Assembly: GCF_000719705.1 (NCBI RefSeq)
Contig: NZ_JOHO01000001.1
Coordinates: 124,001-188,000 of the forward strand
Direction: 5' to 3'
Length of the DNA stretch: 64,000 bases
Origin: Streptomyces sp. NRRL S-350
GTDB taxonomy: Bacteria > Actinomycetota > Actinomycetes > Streptomycetales > Streptomycetaceae
Shown: positions 7,940 to 15,373 of the stretch, in pieces
Layout of the letters: the number at the start of each line of letters is the position of its first letter
Numbering within the stretch: the first letter of the stretch is position 1
Made by a program: the position numbers and the translations under genes
Notes under the pieces: model-generated
What the model was told of the DNA's origin: nothing
The model's input: only the letters and a program-made list of their open reading frames with translations
Database searches by the model: none

Positions 7940-9258
7940 GGCGTCTGCCGGGGCACGGCGGCGAGCGGAGGAAGCGTCCAGGCGAGCGCCTTCGGGCCCG
8001 CGCCGGAGGTGACGTGCTGGGCCCCCGTGCTGTCGCGGAGGTCGACCCGGTACCGCTCGGGCCGTCCGGCCTGCTCCCAGCGAGCGTAGAGATCCTCGAG
8101 TTCGGCCCACACATCACGCGGCCCATGGACTCGGACGGTGCTGTCGCCCGGGCCGGCCACGGCCCAGGAGTCGTCCTCGGGCGCGACGATGGTCATCGTC
8201 TCGGTCTGGAAGTCCCGGACCAGACCGGGGGCGAGGTAGGCGGCGGCGAGCCAGAATCCGTAGGCGTCGTCCGGCGGAGGCGTGAGCCGCGTTGACCGTG
8301 CCGTGCCGGGGTTGTCCTTGATGCGGGCGCGGTGGTCCAGGGCGTTGAGCCACCGGTAGCCGAGCAAGGGCCGGTACCCGCGTGGCCGGCCCTTCAGGAC
8401 TGCCTCGACCGTGCCGGCCGCGGTGCGGGTGACGAGGAGTTGTCCCGGCCAGCTCGGCGTACGGGTCGCGAGCGTGGTGAGCAGCCGGCCGCCCGGTGCG
8501 AGCTGCTCCACCCACGGCGCCGGGACACACGGCACGCCGATGCCGGAGTGGATCCGGTCGTAGGGCGCCCTCGCCTCGTGCCCTTCGAGCGCGTCACCCT
8601 CGATCACCACCGCGCCGACGCCAAGGTGGTCCAAGTTCCGCTGGGCGAAGGCCGCCATGGGGCCGTCCCGCTCCACGCCGGTGGCGAGTCCGGGGCCGGT
8701 GATGGCGGCGGCGAGTGCAAGGGAGACGCCGGGGCCCGGACCGAGCTCGAGATACCGCTGCCCGGAACCGAGTTCCATGGCTTGGAGAGCTTCGACTGTG
8801 GCGGGGGTGTAGGTGGACATGGACGTCATGTGTCCGCCGGTCACCGGCCCGCGGGGGAGAGCGCCAAGGGGTTCGCCGTCGCGCTGGAGCAGGATCGACT
8901 CGTCGCTGTGGATCAGCTCGAGCCACTCCTGACGGTCGTCGGGGTGGGAGCCGTCGAGGAGGCGCCAGTCGATCGGGTCCGCGCCAGGCCCGCTGACCCG
9001 GACGTAGGCGTGCGGGAGCAGGATCTCGCGTGGCAGTGCGAGCAGAGCCTCTCGCACGGGACCGCGACCGAGCTCTCCGCTCTCCTCGAGCCGGGCGACC
9101 ATCGCCGCCCGGGCCGCCGCAGTCTCGAAGGTGTCGGCGGCGGACTGCGGCGGAAGGAGGGGCGCGGCGGGCACGGTGTTGTCGGTCAGCACGGGGCACT
9201 CCAGGGGATCGGGTGGTGCGGCAGCTGGAGTCGCCGCCGAGTTCGGCACCTCGTTCAT
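7936..9258 (-). CDS. PIMT-like methyltransferase (RiPP-maturase type)
   Basis: A 440-residue protein related to protein-L-isoaspartate O-methyltransferase. It has an N-terminal helical part ending in ALLALPREILLP, then WLELIHSDE, a SAM-binding motif YLELGPGPGVSLALA (about residues 176-190), and APYDRIHSGIGV followed by LAPGGRLLTTL, the PIMT-type substrate region. A C-terminal extension of about 170 residues exceeds housekeeping PIMT (about 210 aa). The WxELxxSDE block and length resemble methyltransferases of peptide-maturation systems. It overlaps the MFS gene upstream (ATGA) and the 49-residue ORF downstream (ATGA). Methylation of a peptide Asp is a plausible role. Confidence 0.75.
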   Translation of the reverse strand: MNEVPNSAATPAAAPPDPLECPVLTDNTVPAAPLLPPQSAADTFETAAARAAMVARLEESGELGRGPVREALLALPREILLPHAYVRVSGPGADPIDWRLLDGSHPDDRQEWLELIHSDESILLQRDGEPLGALPRGPVTGGHMTSMSTYTPATVEALQAMELGSGQRYLELGPGPGVSLALAAAITGPGLATGVERDGPMAAFAQRNLDHLGVGAVVIEGDALEGHEARAPYDRIHSGIGVPCVPAPWVEQLAPGGRLLTTLATRTPSWPGQLLVTRTAAGTVEAVLKGRPRGYRPLLGYRWLNALDHRARIKDNPGTARSTRLTPPPDDAYGFWLAAAYLAPGLVRDFQTETMTIVAPEDDSWAVAGPGDSTVRVHGPRDVWAELEDLYARWEQAGRPERYRVDLRDSTGAQHVTSGAGPKALAWTLPPLAAVPRQTP

Positions 9259-10628
9259 GAGGCATCGCCTCCGAGTGAGCGGTCGTGCTGCCCGTCGTCC
9301 GTGCACGCTGCAGTCGGCACGGTGGGAGCGGCGGTCCGGGCTGCAGGAGGCGACGGCAGGTTGGTGCCGGGCGGGTCCGGCATCTTCCGTAGGGCTCGGA
9401 TCGGGGAGCGGGTGAGGACGACGAGCGGGACCAGCAGCAGGAGGGTTCCAGCGGTCAGGGCGGGCCGGACACCGAGCCACGTGCCCAGTGCGCCAGCGAG
9501 GAGCGCGGCCACGGGCCGGGCGCCGGACGTCAGCCAGGTGCTCACCGCCTGCATCCGCGCCTGCATCCCGGCCGTGGTCACGATCTGGCGGATGGATCGC
9601 TGAGTGGTGCCCGCGGCACCAGCGCAGGCCAACTGCAGGAACAGCGCCGCCCCGATCGTGATCTGCCAGGCATGGCCAGGGGAGGCAAGCAGCAGCGGGA
9701 GCTGGGTCAGAGGGGTGACCGCAAGCGCGGCCAGCATCATCGGCCCCGGCCCGTACCGGCGAGCCAACGCTGGTGCGGTGAGCGCCCCGGCGGCCGCGCC
9801 CAGCGCGCCGAGGCCCAGCACCACCCCGAACGCGGTCGCGCTCATCGCCAAGGACCTCAACAAGTAGAGCGCCCAGAGGGTGTTGAGCAGCCCGAGGGCG
9901 AACGACGTCGTGGCGTTGACCAGGGTCAGGGTCCACAGCCGGTCATCGCCGCGCACGTACCGCAGGCCCTCGCCGATCTCAGCGCGCAGCCGGCGGGACT
10001 CCGGGCGTGCGCGGGTGGGTTCGGCTGTCTGGATGCGGGCGGTGCACACGGCGCTGATCAGGTAGGAGGCGACGTCGCCGAGCAGGGCCCGTGCGGGGCC
10101 GAGGAGCGCGGTCAGCGCGGCGCCGAGGTGGCTTCCGGCGGTCGCGGCGACGGCGAACAGCGCGCCGACCCGGCTGTTGCTCCGCTGGATCAACGACCGG
10201 TCGACGAGGCTGGGCAGCAGGCTGATGGCCGCCGCGTCGTGGACCACGCTCGCCGCTCCCTGCACCACGGCGACGATCATGAGCTGCGTGAGGGTGAGGG
10301 TGCCCAACGCGGCCGCCACCGGCACGGTGGCGAGCACCGCGGCGCTGACCAGGTCGCCGGTGATCATCTGCCGGCGCTTGGAGTGCCGGTCGGCAAGCGC
10401 GCCGGCGTGCAGGGCGAGCAGCGCGGGCGGGAGCTGTCCGAGGAATGCCAGCCAGGCGACCTGGGCGGTGGTCGCGTCCAGGTGGAGCACGGCCAGTACC
10501 GGCAGCGCCATCTGCGTGATCGAGCTGCCGGCCACGCTCGCGGCCTGGCCGGTCAGGTACCGGCGGAAGTCCCGGTGCCGCCACAGCGAAGCGCCGACGG
10601 CGGAGGGGGTCTCAGCGCAGGGCGGCAC
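9255..10628 (-). CDS. MFS transporter
   Basis: A 457-residue membrane protein with about 12 hydrophobic helices and the MFS loop motif between helices 2 and 3 (GALADRHSKRR, about residues 78-88). It resembles the MFS_3/enterobactin-exporter-like drug efflux group common beside Streptomyces product genes. The GTG start at 10628 lies inside a 40-codon ORF that couples it to the Nudix gene; GGAGGTGCCCG precedes it. The stop overlaps the methyltransferase start (ATGA). A related MFS protein lies at 25892-27178. Confidence 0.85.
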   Translation of the reverse strand: MPPCAETPSAVGASLWRHRDFRRYLTGQAASVAGSSITQMALPVLAVLHLDATTAQVAWLAFLGQLPPALLALHAGALADRHSKRRQMITGDLVSAAVLATVPVAAALGTLTLTQLMIVAVVQGAASVVHDAAAISLLPSLVDRSLIQRSNSRVGALFAVAATAGSHLGAALTALLGPARALLGDVASYLISAVCTARIQTAEPTRARPESRRLRAEIGEGLRYVRGDDRLWTLTLVNATTSFALGLLNTLWALYLLRSLAMSATAFGVVLGLGALGAAAGALTAPALARRYGPGPMMLAALAVTPLTQLPLLLASPGHAWQITIGAALFLQLACAGAAGTTQRSIRQIVTTAGMQARMQAVSTWLTSGARPVAALLAGALGTWLGVRPALTAGTLLLLVPLVVLTRSPIRALRKMPDPPGTNLPSPPAARTAAPTVPTAACTDDGQHDRSLGGDAS

Positions 10629-10734
10629 CGGGCACCTCCCTCGGCTCCGCCAGGAGCCCCCGCAGCACGTACCTCGCCTCGGCGTGGGCCCGCCGGCCGG
10701 GTCCGCTACCGGTGCGTGTGCTCACCCTGCTCAC
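10612..10734 (-). CDS. short coupling ORF, 40 aa, ahead of MFS gene
   Basis: A GTG overlapping the TGA of the three-domain Nudix gene (GTGA) opens a 40-codon frame that ends 17 bases inside the MFS gene. The peptide is basic (RTGSGPGRRAHAEARYVLRG) with no known domain. It keeps ribosomes moving from the Nudix gene to the MFS start, so it may be a coupling device, a genuine small protein, or chance. A similar arrangement precedes the other MFS gene. Confidence 0.4.
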   Translation of the reverse strand: MSRVSTRTGSGPGRRAHAEARYVLRGLLAEPREVPGAALR

Positions 10735-12200
10735 CAGCCCAACTGAGAGTAGAGGCTGCCTTCGGCGATCGCGGTGATAGCCGTGCGGGTGTAGGAGACG
10801 ATCGGGTCCGGCAGCTCGTCCCGCGGCCACCACTGCCAGGTCAGGCACTTGTCGGACTCGCGCACCTCGGGGGTGCCCTTCCACCGGCGAGCCCGGAAAA
10901 CGAGCTGCATCAGGGGCAGGCTGCCCGGGGTGTCGACGACGTGGACGACGTGGACGAGCTCCACGTCGTCGGGTTCGATGACCAGCCCTGCTTCCTCCCA
11001 CGCCTCGCGGACCAGGCAGGAGAGCGCGGATTCCTGCTCGCAGCGCCCGGCGAGGTAGTGCCAGGTGTCGCCCGCGTATTTCGAGTCGGGGTGGCGCAGG
11101 CCGAGCAGCACCCGACCTTCGGCGTCTTCGAGGTGGAGGTGGACTCCGACGCCGTTCAGCACCACTCGGCTGCCCCCGTCCCACACAGGCGGAGCCGCGG
11201 CCGGCTTGTTGTCCGGGGGGTTCTCGGCCGCGTGCTGGCGAATCAGGTCCCGGGTGGCGGGGCTCAGGCGCAGCGGGTCCAGTTCGTCGGGCGTGAACCA
11301 GCGCAGCAGCACACCCTCGCGTAGTCGGAGGCGGTCGGGGTTGCCGCGCCACCGGCCGGCGAAGACCTGGACCGGGACGCTGAGCCCGTCGATGCTGGTC
11401 GCGGCCTCCAAGGCGTAGGGCTTCACGTCCTCGAGGCGGAGGTCGGGCACCTCCTCGGACAGCTCCCGCAGCAGGGTGCCCTCAATGCTCTGGTCGTCGT
11501 GCGTGCGGCCGCCGCCGAGAAGGGCGAACGCCCCCGATTCCCAGATGATGCCGGGCTTGTGGTCGCGCAGATGAAGCAGGTACCCGCCGGCCCCGTCGTG
11601 GATCAGCGCGGAGGCGTTCACCGGCTCCGGCCTGCCGTCCAGGCCCTCCGCGAGGAGCTTCGCGCGCAGCGTCGGCGAGGTGACCTCCGGCTGCGGGAGC
11701 CACTGGGCGCCGGACACCTCCTCGTCCTGCAGCGCGATCGTCGGCAGCTCCTCGCCGACGAGGTAAAAGACGTAGCGGACGTCATAGTGGCGGTGGGCCG
11801 GTTCCCCCTTGGAAGGGCTGGCGTCGATGTCGTGGACGTCGATGTCGATCGGGGAACCGAGCAGCTGCCGGGTCAGACACAGGGCGCCCGGTGGGATTCC
11901 AGCTTCCTCGGCCACCTCGCGCAGCGCCGCAGCAAGCAGTGTGCGGTCCGAGGGCTCGATGTGGCCACCGGGGGCGAGCATGAGACCGCCGGTGGCCCGG
12001 TGCCGGATGTGCAGGACCCGGCCCTGCCGGTCGATGACGACGGCGCTGCACGTGACGTGCCCGGGCAGCGCCGTCCGGGCGGTCGCGTCGACGGGCCGGT
12101 CCAGCGCGGCGAGGAGCTCGGCCAGGGCGTCACGCTCGCCGGGGTGCCGGCCGAGGTACGCCTCGACGGTCCTGCGGATCGCGGTGGAGCTGGGTGGCAT
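10731..12200 (-). CDS. triple-domain Nudix protein
   Basis: A 489-residue protein with three successive Nudix domains. Domain 1 (about 45-190) has GGHIEPSD...REVAEEAGI. Domain 2 (about 195-330) has GGGRTHDD...RELSEEVPDL, which loses the glycine after EE and may be weak or inactive. Domain 3 (about 345-489) has AGRCEQES...REAWEEAGL, canonical except Ala for the first Gly. Domain 3 is the intact relative of the 5921-6377 relict. The stop is coupled to the 40-residue ORF (GTGA). Three catalytic-type domains in one chain are unusual. ATG at 12200 has only a weak GAAGGCGAG upstream. Confidence 0.8.
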   Translation of the reverse strand: MPPSSTAIRRTVEAYLGRHPGERDALAELLAALDRPVDATARTALPGHVTCSAVVIDRQGRVLHIRHRATGGLMLAPGGHIEPSDRTLLAAALREVAEEAGIPPGALCLTRQLLGSPIDIDVHDIDASPSKGEPAHRHYDVRYVFYLVGEELPTIALQDEEVSGAQWLPQPEVTSPTLRAKLLAEGLDGRPEPVNASALIHDGAGGYLLHLRDHKPGIIWESGAFALLGGGRTHDDQSIEGTLLRELSEEVPDLRLEDVKPYALEAATSIDGLSVPVQVFAGRWRGNPDRLRLREGVLLRWFTPDELDPLRLSPATRDLIRQHAAENPPDNKPAAAPPVWDGGSRVVLNGVGVHLHLEDAEGRVLLGLRHPDSKYAGDTWHYLAGRCEQESALSCLVREAWEEAGLVIEPDDVELVHVVHVVDTPGSLPLMQLVFRARRWKGTPEVRESDKCLTWQWWPRDELPDPIVSYTRTAITAIAEGSLYSQLGW

Positions 12201-12260
12201 GGGAGTCGTCTCGCCTTCGATGTCAGGGGGTGGGCAGGCGGGGGAACAAGCGCCGGTCGG

Positions 12261-12437
12261 TCAGCTCGCCGTTCCGTAGCCGGTCGGCCTGGCGCCCTGG
12301 GGGCCGAGTACGCCGCCGGTCGACGGCGCGATTCCGTACTGAGGGGCGTCGGCAGTGAACTCGCCCCGGGACAGGCCGCGCTTACGGGAAATCAGGTCCT
12401 CGTGGGTCTTGTCGCCGCCTGGTTCGACTGGCGTCAA
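12261..12437 (-). CDS. 58-aa peptide with TTG start, upstream of triple Nudix
   Basis: A TTG at 12437 preceded by GAGGGGAACACA opens 58 codons ending at 12261. The N-terminal half is charged (KTHEDLISRKRGLSRGEF); the C-terminal half is Gly/Pro/Tyr/Ser-rich without charge runs (APQYGIAPSTGGVLGPQ, then PTGYGTAS). This leader-then-core look is typical of RiPP precursors or small secreted factors, but there is no cysteine and no matching maturase motif. It heads the gene string Nudix-MFS-PIMT and sits alone between 12200 and 12650. A longer reading from 12482 lacks a ribosome binding site. Function unknown. Confidence 0.5.
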   Translation of the reverse strand: MTPVEPGGDKTHEDLISRKRGLSRGEFTADAPQYGIAPSTGGVLGPQGARPTGYGTAS

Positions 12438-12649
12438 TGTGTTCCCCTCTCGTGGACGTGGCGGTGGCGTCGCCGTGCTCAACGACGCCGCATGTTTTCG
12501 AGCACCTGTTCCTTTCGGACGCGTTGCGTGCCCTGTGATTCAGCGGAATTCCGAGGGTGCGCAGTGCATCGACCCTTGCCGCGCAAGGGCCTGCGGCTCG
12601 GGGGAGGTTGGCCGAAACGCCGACGTTCGGTCGCTGCGGCGGCCGGCTG

Positions 12650-13519
12650 TCAGCCAGCCCCCGTCGCTGGGGCTTCGCCCTGTTCGCCCGGGGTGGGCGG
12701 CAGGCTCAAGCGCAGCGTCATGACCGCGTGGTCGGTCAGCCCTGCTTCGCGGGCTTCCTGGTGGTAGTCGCAGGACAGGACGCGCTCGGCGTGGGGTGTG
12801 GAGACGAAGAGGTGGTCGAAGCGGAAGCCGTTGCCCGTGAGCCCGAACCAGGAGTGGGCGACCTCATCGGGGTGGAGGTGGCGGAAGGCGTCGGTGAGGC
12901 CGGCGGCCTGGAACGAGTCGTAGAAGTCGTACTCCCAGTTGCCGAACACCTTGTGCGGGGGCTGGTGGCCGCGCTCGATGACGTTGAGGTCCCCGGCCAC
13001 GATGACGGGCATGTCCGGGAAGGCGGTGAGCAGCCGTGGCAGGCTCTCGGTGACCGCCTCCTGGAAGGCACGCTTGGCGACATTGCGCTGGTCCTTCGGG
13101 CCGCGGGAGGGCACGTACAGGCCCAGCACTCCGATGCCGTGGCCGCCGACGGTGACGCGGGCGGCCGGGGCGCGATGGGGTGTGACGGTGACCGGGCTGG
13201 GGACCGGCCGGACGTCGCCGGTACGGCAGGCGATGACCGTGCGGTAGTCCGGCGTGGACGGCTGGGGGGCGACCACGGTGGCGTACCCGCGCTCGGTGAG
13301 CGCGACGACGAGGGCGTCGCCGCCCTGGGTGGAGGACACCTCGGTGAGGACGGCGATATCGGCGCCCTTCTGGCCGGCGATCCATTCGGCCTGGCGGCGC
13401 GAGCGTTCAGCAGAGGCGTGCTGGGCGTTGAACAGCAGCAGCCGCACGGTGTCAGTGGCTGGCTGGTGGACGGGCTCGTCGGTGGCGAGCAGGGACAGCT
13501 GCTCAGAGGCGGGGTTCAT
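12650..13519 (-). CDS. endonuclease/exonuclease/phosphatase (EEP) family protein
   Basis: A 289-residue EEP-fold protein. The hallmark pieces are present in order: LLFNAQHAS (metal strand, about residues 27-35), VLTEVSS, VIVAGDLNVIERG (the GDLN motif, about 171) and GLTDHAVMTL (terminal DH pair, about 262). EEP enzymes cleave phosphodiester or phosphomonoester bonds in DNA, RNA or lipids. The start at 13519 overlaps the aldo/keto reductase stop (ATGA). A second, dissimilar EEP gene lies at 24196-25107. No signal peptide, so cytoplasmic. Confidence 0.8.
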   Translation of the reverse strand: MNPASEQLSLLATDEPVHQPATDTVRLLLFNAQHASAERSRRQAEWIAGQKGADIAVLTEVSSTQGGDALVVALTERGYATVVAPQPSTPDYRTVIACRTGDVRPVPSPVTVTPHRAPAARVTVGGHGIGVLGLYVPSRGPKDQRNVAKRAFQEAVTESLPRLLTAFPDMPVIVAGDLNVIERGHQPPHKVFGNWEYDFYDSFQAAGLTDAFRHLHPDEVAHSWFGLTGNGFRFDHLFVSTPHAERVLSCDYHQEAREAGLTDHAVMTLRLSLPPTPGEQGEAPATGAG

Positions 13520-14616
13520 CGGCCGGTTTCCTTCTCGTCCAGGAAGACCTCGCTGTGCGCGTCCAGGGTCTTCTGGAGGCGGCCGAGGGTGTCGCGGACG
13601 AAGGCGAGTTCGTCGTCGGTCAGCGGGGTGCCGACGGCGGTCAGGTTCGCTTTGACCTGCTCGGGGCGGGTGAAGCCGACGAGGACGGCGGCGTTCTCGG
13701 CTCGCTGGAGGCACACCTGGAGCGCGACACGCGTCAGGGCGGCCGGGCTGTCGCCGAAGCGTTCCCGGAGCGGGCCGAGACCATCCTGGATGATCCGCAG
13801 TGCCTGCGGGGTGAACCACGCCTTGCGCAGCCGGTGGTCGCCGGGCGTGAAGACGGGCGGGTGCTCGGGGTCGTACTTGCCGGTGAGCAGGCCCTGGGCC
13901 AAGGGCTTGTTGATCAGCACGCTGGCGCCGAGGGAGGCGGCGAGGGCGAAGATGTCGGGCCGGCCGTCGGCGGGCGGCGGTGTCAGGGCGTTGTAGCGGG
14001 CCGCGAGGTAGTCCGGGCGGATCTGCTCGGCGAGGTAGGCGAACCGGGCGTACTTGTCCTGGCGCTTCTCCTTGGCGATGGTGACCCGCTCGGTGGCGTG
14101 GCGGTGTGGGCCCCGCATCCCGACAGCCGTGACCAGGCCCTGGCGCTGGAAGTCGCGCATCTGGGCGACAGCCTCCTCCAGGTAGCGGTCGTCGGGCCCG
14201 AAGTCGGCGTTGTGGAAGAAGTAGATGTCCAGACGGTCGGTGCGCAGGTTCTCCAGGCTCGTCTCGAGCTGGCGGCGCATGGCCGCGGGCAGGTACGCGT
14301 GCCGGGCCGTGCCGCGGTGGTAGCCGACCTTGGAGGACAGCACCACGGTGTCGCGGGGGACCGTCGCGACGAAGTCGCCGATGATCCGCTCGGAGTGCCC
14401 GTGCCCATACACGTCGGCGGTGTCGATGAGGTTGGCGCCGAGCTCGTAGGCCTCCTCCAGGCCGTGGCGCGAGGCGGTGTCGTCGGCCGTGCCCCAGCCC
14501 ATGGGCAGCCCGAGGTTGTCGTCGGAGCCGCCCACGGCCCAGGCACCGATCCCGATCGGATGAACGGACAAGCCGCGGGTGAGCGTGCGGCGCGCGATGG
14601 AGGAGGGAGCACTCAC
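13516..14616 (-). CDS. aldo/keto reductase
   Basis: A 366-residue NADPH-dependent oxidoreductase of usual AKR length. The catalytic tetrad is complete: Asp and Tyr in LIDTADVYGHG, Lys in VVLSSKVGYH and His in IYFFHNADFGP. An unusual DFGPDDRYLEEA segment follows the His and is shared with the degenerate AKR at 38432-39472, so the two are close relatives. GTG at 14616 follows GAGG TACTTCCT. It is the first gene leftward from a short divergent promoter region (14617-14678) shared with the nucleotidyltransferase. Confidence 0.85.
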   Translation of the reverse strand: MSAPSSIARRTLTRGLSVHPIGIGAWAVGGSDDNLGLPMGWGTADDTASRHGLEEAYELGANLIDTADVYGHGHSERIIGDFVATVPRDTVVLSSKVGYHRGTARHAYLPAAMRRQLETSLENLRTDRLDIYFFHNADFGPDDRYLEEAVAQMRDFQRQGLVTAVGMRGPHRHATERVTIAKEKRQDKYARFAYLAEQIRPDYLAARYNALTPPPADGRPDIFALAASLGASVLINKPLAQGLLTGKYDPEHPPVFTPGDHRLRKAWFTPQALRIIQDGLGPLRERFGDSPAALTRVALQVCLQRAENAAVLVGFTRPEQVKANLTAVGTPLTDDELAFVRDTLGRLQKTLDAHSEVFLDEKETGR

Positions 14617-14678
14617 AGGAAGTACCTCTTATTTCTCAATTAGTAGCAAACGCTGATGAATCGCTTCGGGGAGTGAGT

Positions 14679-15314
14679 ATGGTGCCTCGGGTGACGACAC
14701 AACCTCCCTTTACCGAACTTGACTTGAACGCGATCACGGAGCGGCGCTGGGTCGACCGCGGCGACTTCACCGACGCCGAGTTCGCCCGTGCCAGCGCCTT
14801 CTACGAGGAGATGCGCGTCCACGACGACCGCCTGGAGCAGGTGCGCGCCGACGCGGCCGCCATGATCAGCGAGTGGACCGGACACAAGCCGCGCGACGTC
14901 GGCTCCTTCGGCACCCGCCTGAACCTGGAGACCTCGGACCTGGACCTGGGCATCGGCTACCCGGTCGAGGACCGCGACCGCCTGCGGGCGGCCCTCGCGC
15001 CGCACACGACGTTCCTGGGCGAGCGCAAGACCCGCTACTCCACCTCCCGGCTCGTCTTCTCCTTCAAGCTGGACGGCATCGAGATCGACCTGAGCGCGCT
15101 CACGGTCGAGGACTTCGCCGTCGCCTGCCGGATGCTCGACCAGATCGACGTGACCATGACCCCCGACGAGCGCATCGCGCACACCTGGGTCAAGCACCTG
15201 CTGCGCAGCTCGGGCCGGGCCGAGGAGTACGCGACCTGGAAGCTGACGACGTACGCCCGCTTCTGCCCGGAGTTCAACTGGGTGCCGATCCCGGAGAAGA
15301 CCGGCGGCGCGTGA
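14679..15314 (+). CDS. pol-beta superfamily nucleotidyltransferase
   Basis: The only plus-strand gene in region A, 211 residues from ATG 14679 (CGGGGAG upstream; GTG 14673 also possible). GSFGTRLNLETSDLDLGIGY (about residues 74-93) is the GS...DxD nucleotidyltransferase motif, and IEIDLSALTV supplies the third acidic residue. Such proteins add NMP to small molecules, tRNA or proteins. It is divergent from the AKR and convergent with the radical SAM gene, with a strong hairpin behind it. It may nucleotidylate a substrate that the Nudix and HIT proteins turn over. Confidence 0.8.
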   Translation: MVPRVTTQPPFTELDLNAITERRWVDRGDFTDAEFARASAFYEEMRVHDDRLEQVRADAAAMISEWTGHKPRDVGSFGTRLNLETSDLDLGIGYPVEDRDRLRAALAPHTTFLGERKTRYSTSRLVFSFKLDGIEIDLSALTVEDFAVACRMLDQIDVTMTPDERIAHTWVKHLLRSSGRAEEYATWKLTTYARFCPEFNWVPIPEKTGGA

Positions 15315-15320
15315 GCGCGC

Positions 15321-15364
15321 GAGCCTGGGTGACCCGACGCCGACGCGTCGGGTCACCCAGGCTC
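15321..15364. terminator. bidirectional hairpin terminator, 19-bp perfect stem
   Basis: GAGCCTGGGTGACCCGACG (15321-15339) pairs perfectly with its complement at 15346-15364 around a six-base loop. It lies between the convergent stops at 15314 (+) and 15374 (-). There is no U-run, as usual in Streptomyces. Confidence 0.9.
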
Positions 15365-15373
15365 GGCGCCGGC

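Noticed and set aside
12261-12482. 73-codon version of the small ORF starting at 12482
   Set aside because: No ribosome binding site there, while GAGGGG precedes the TTG at 12437.
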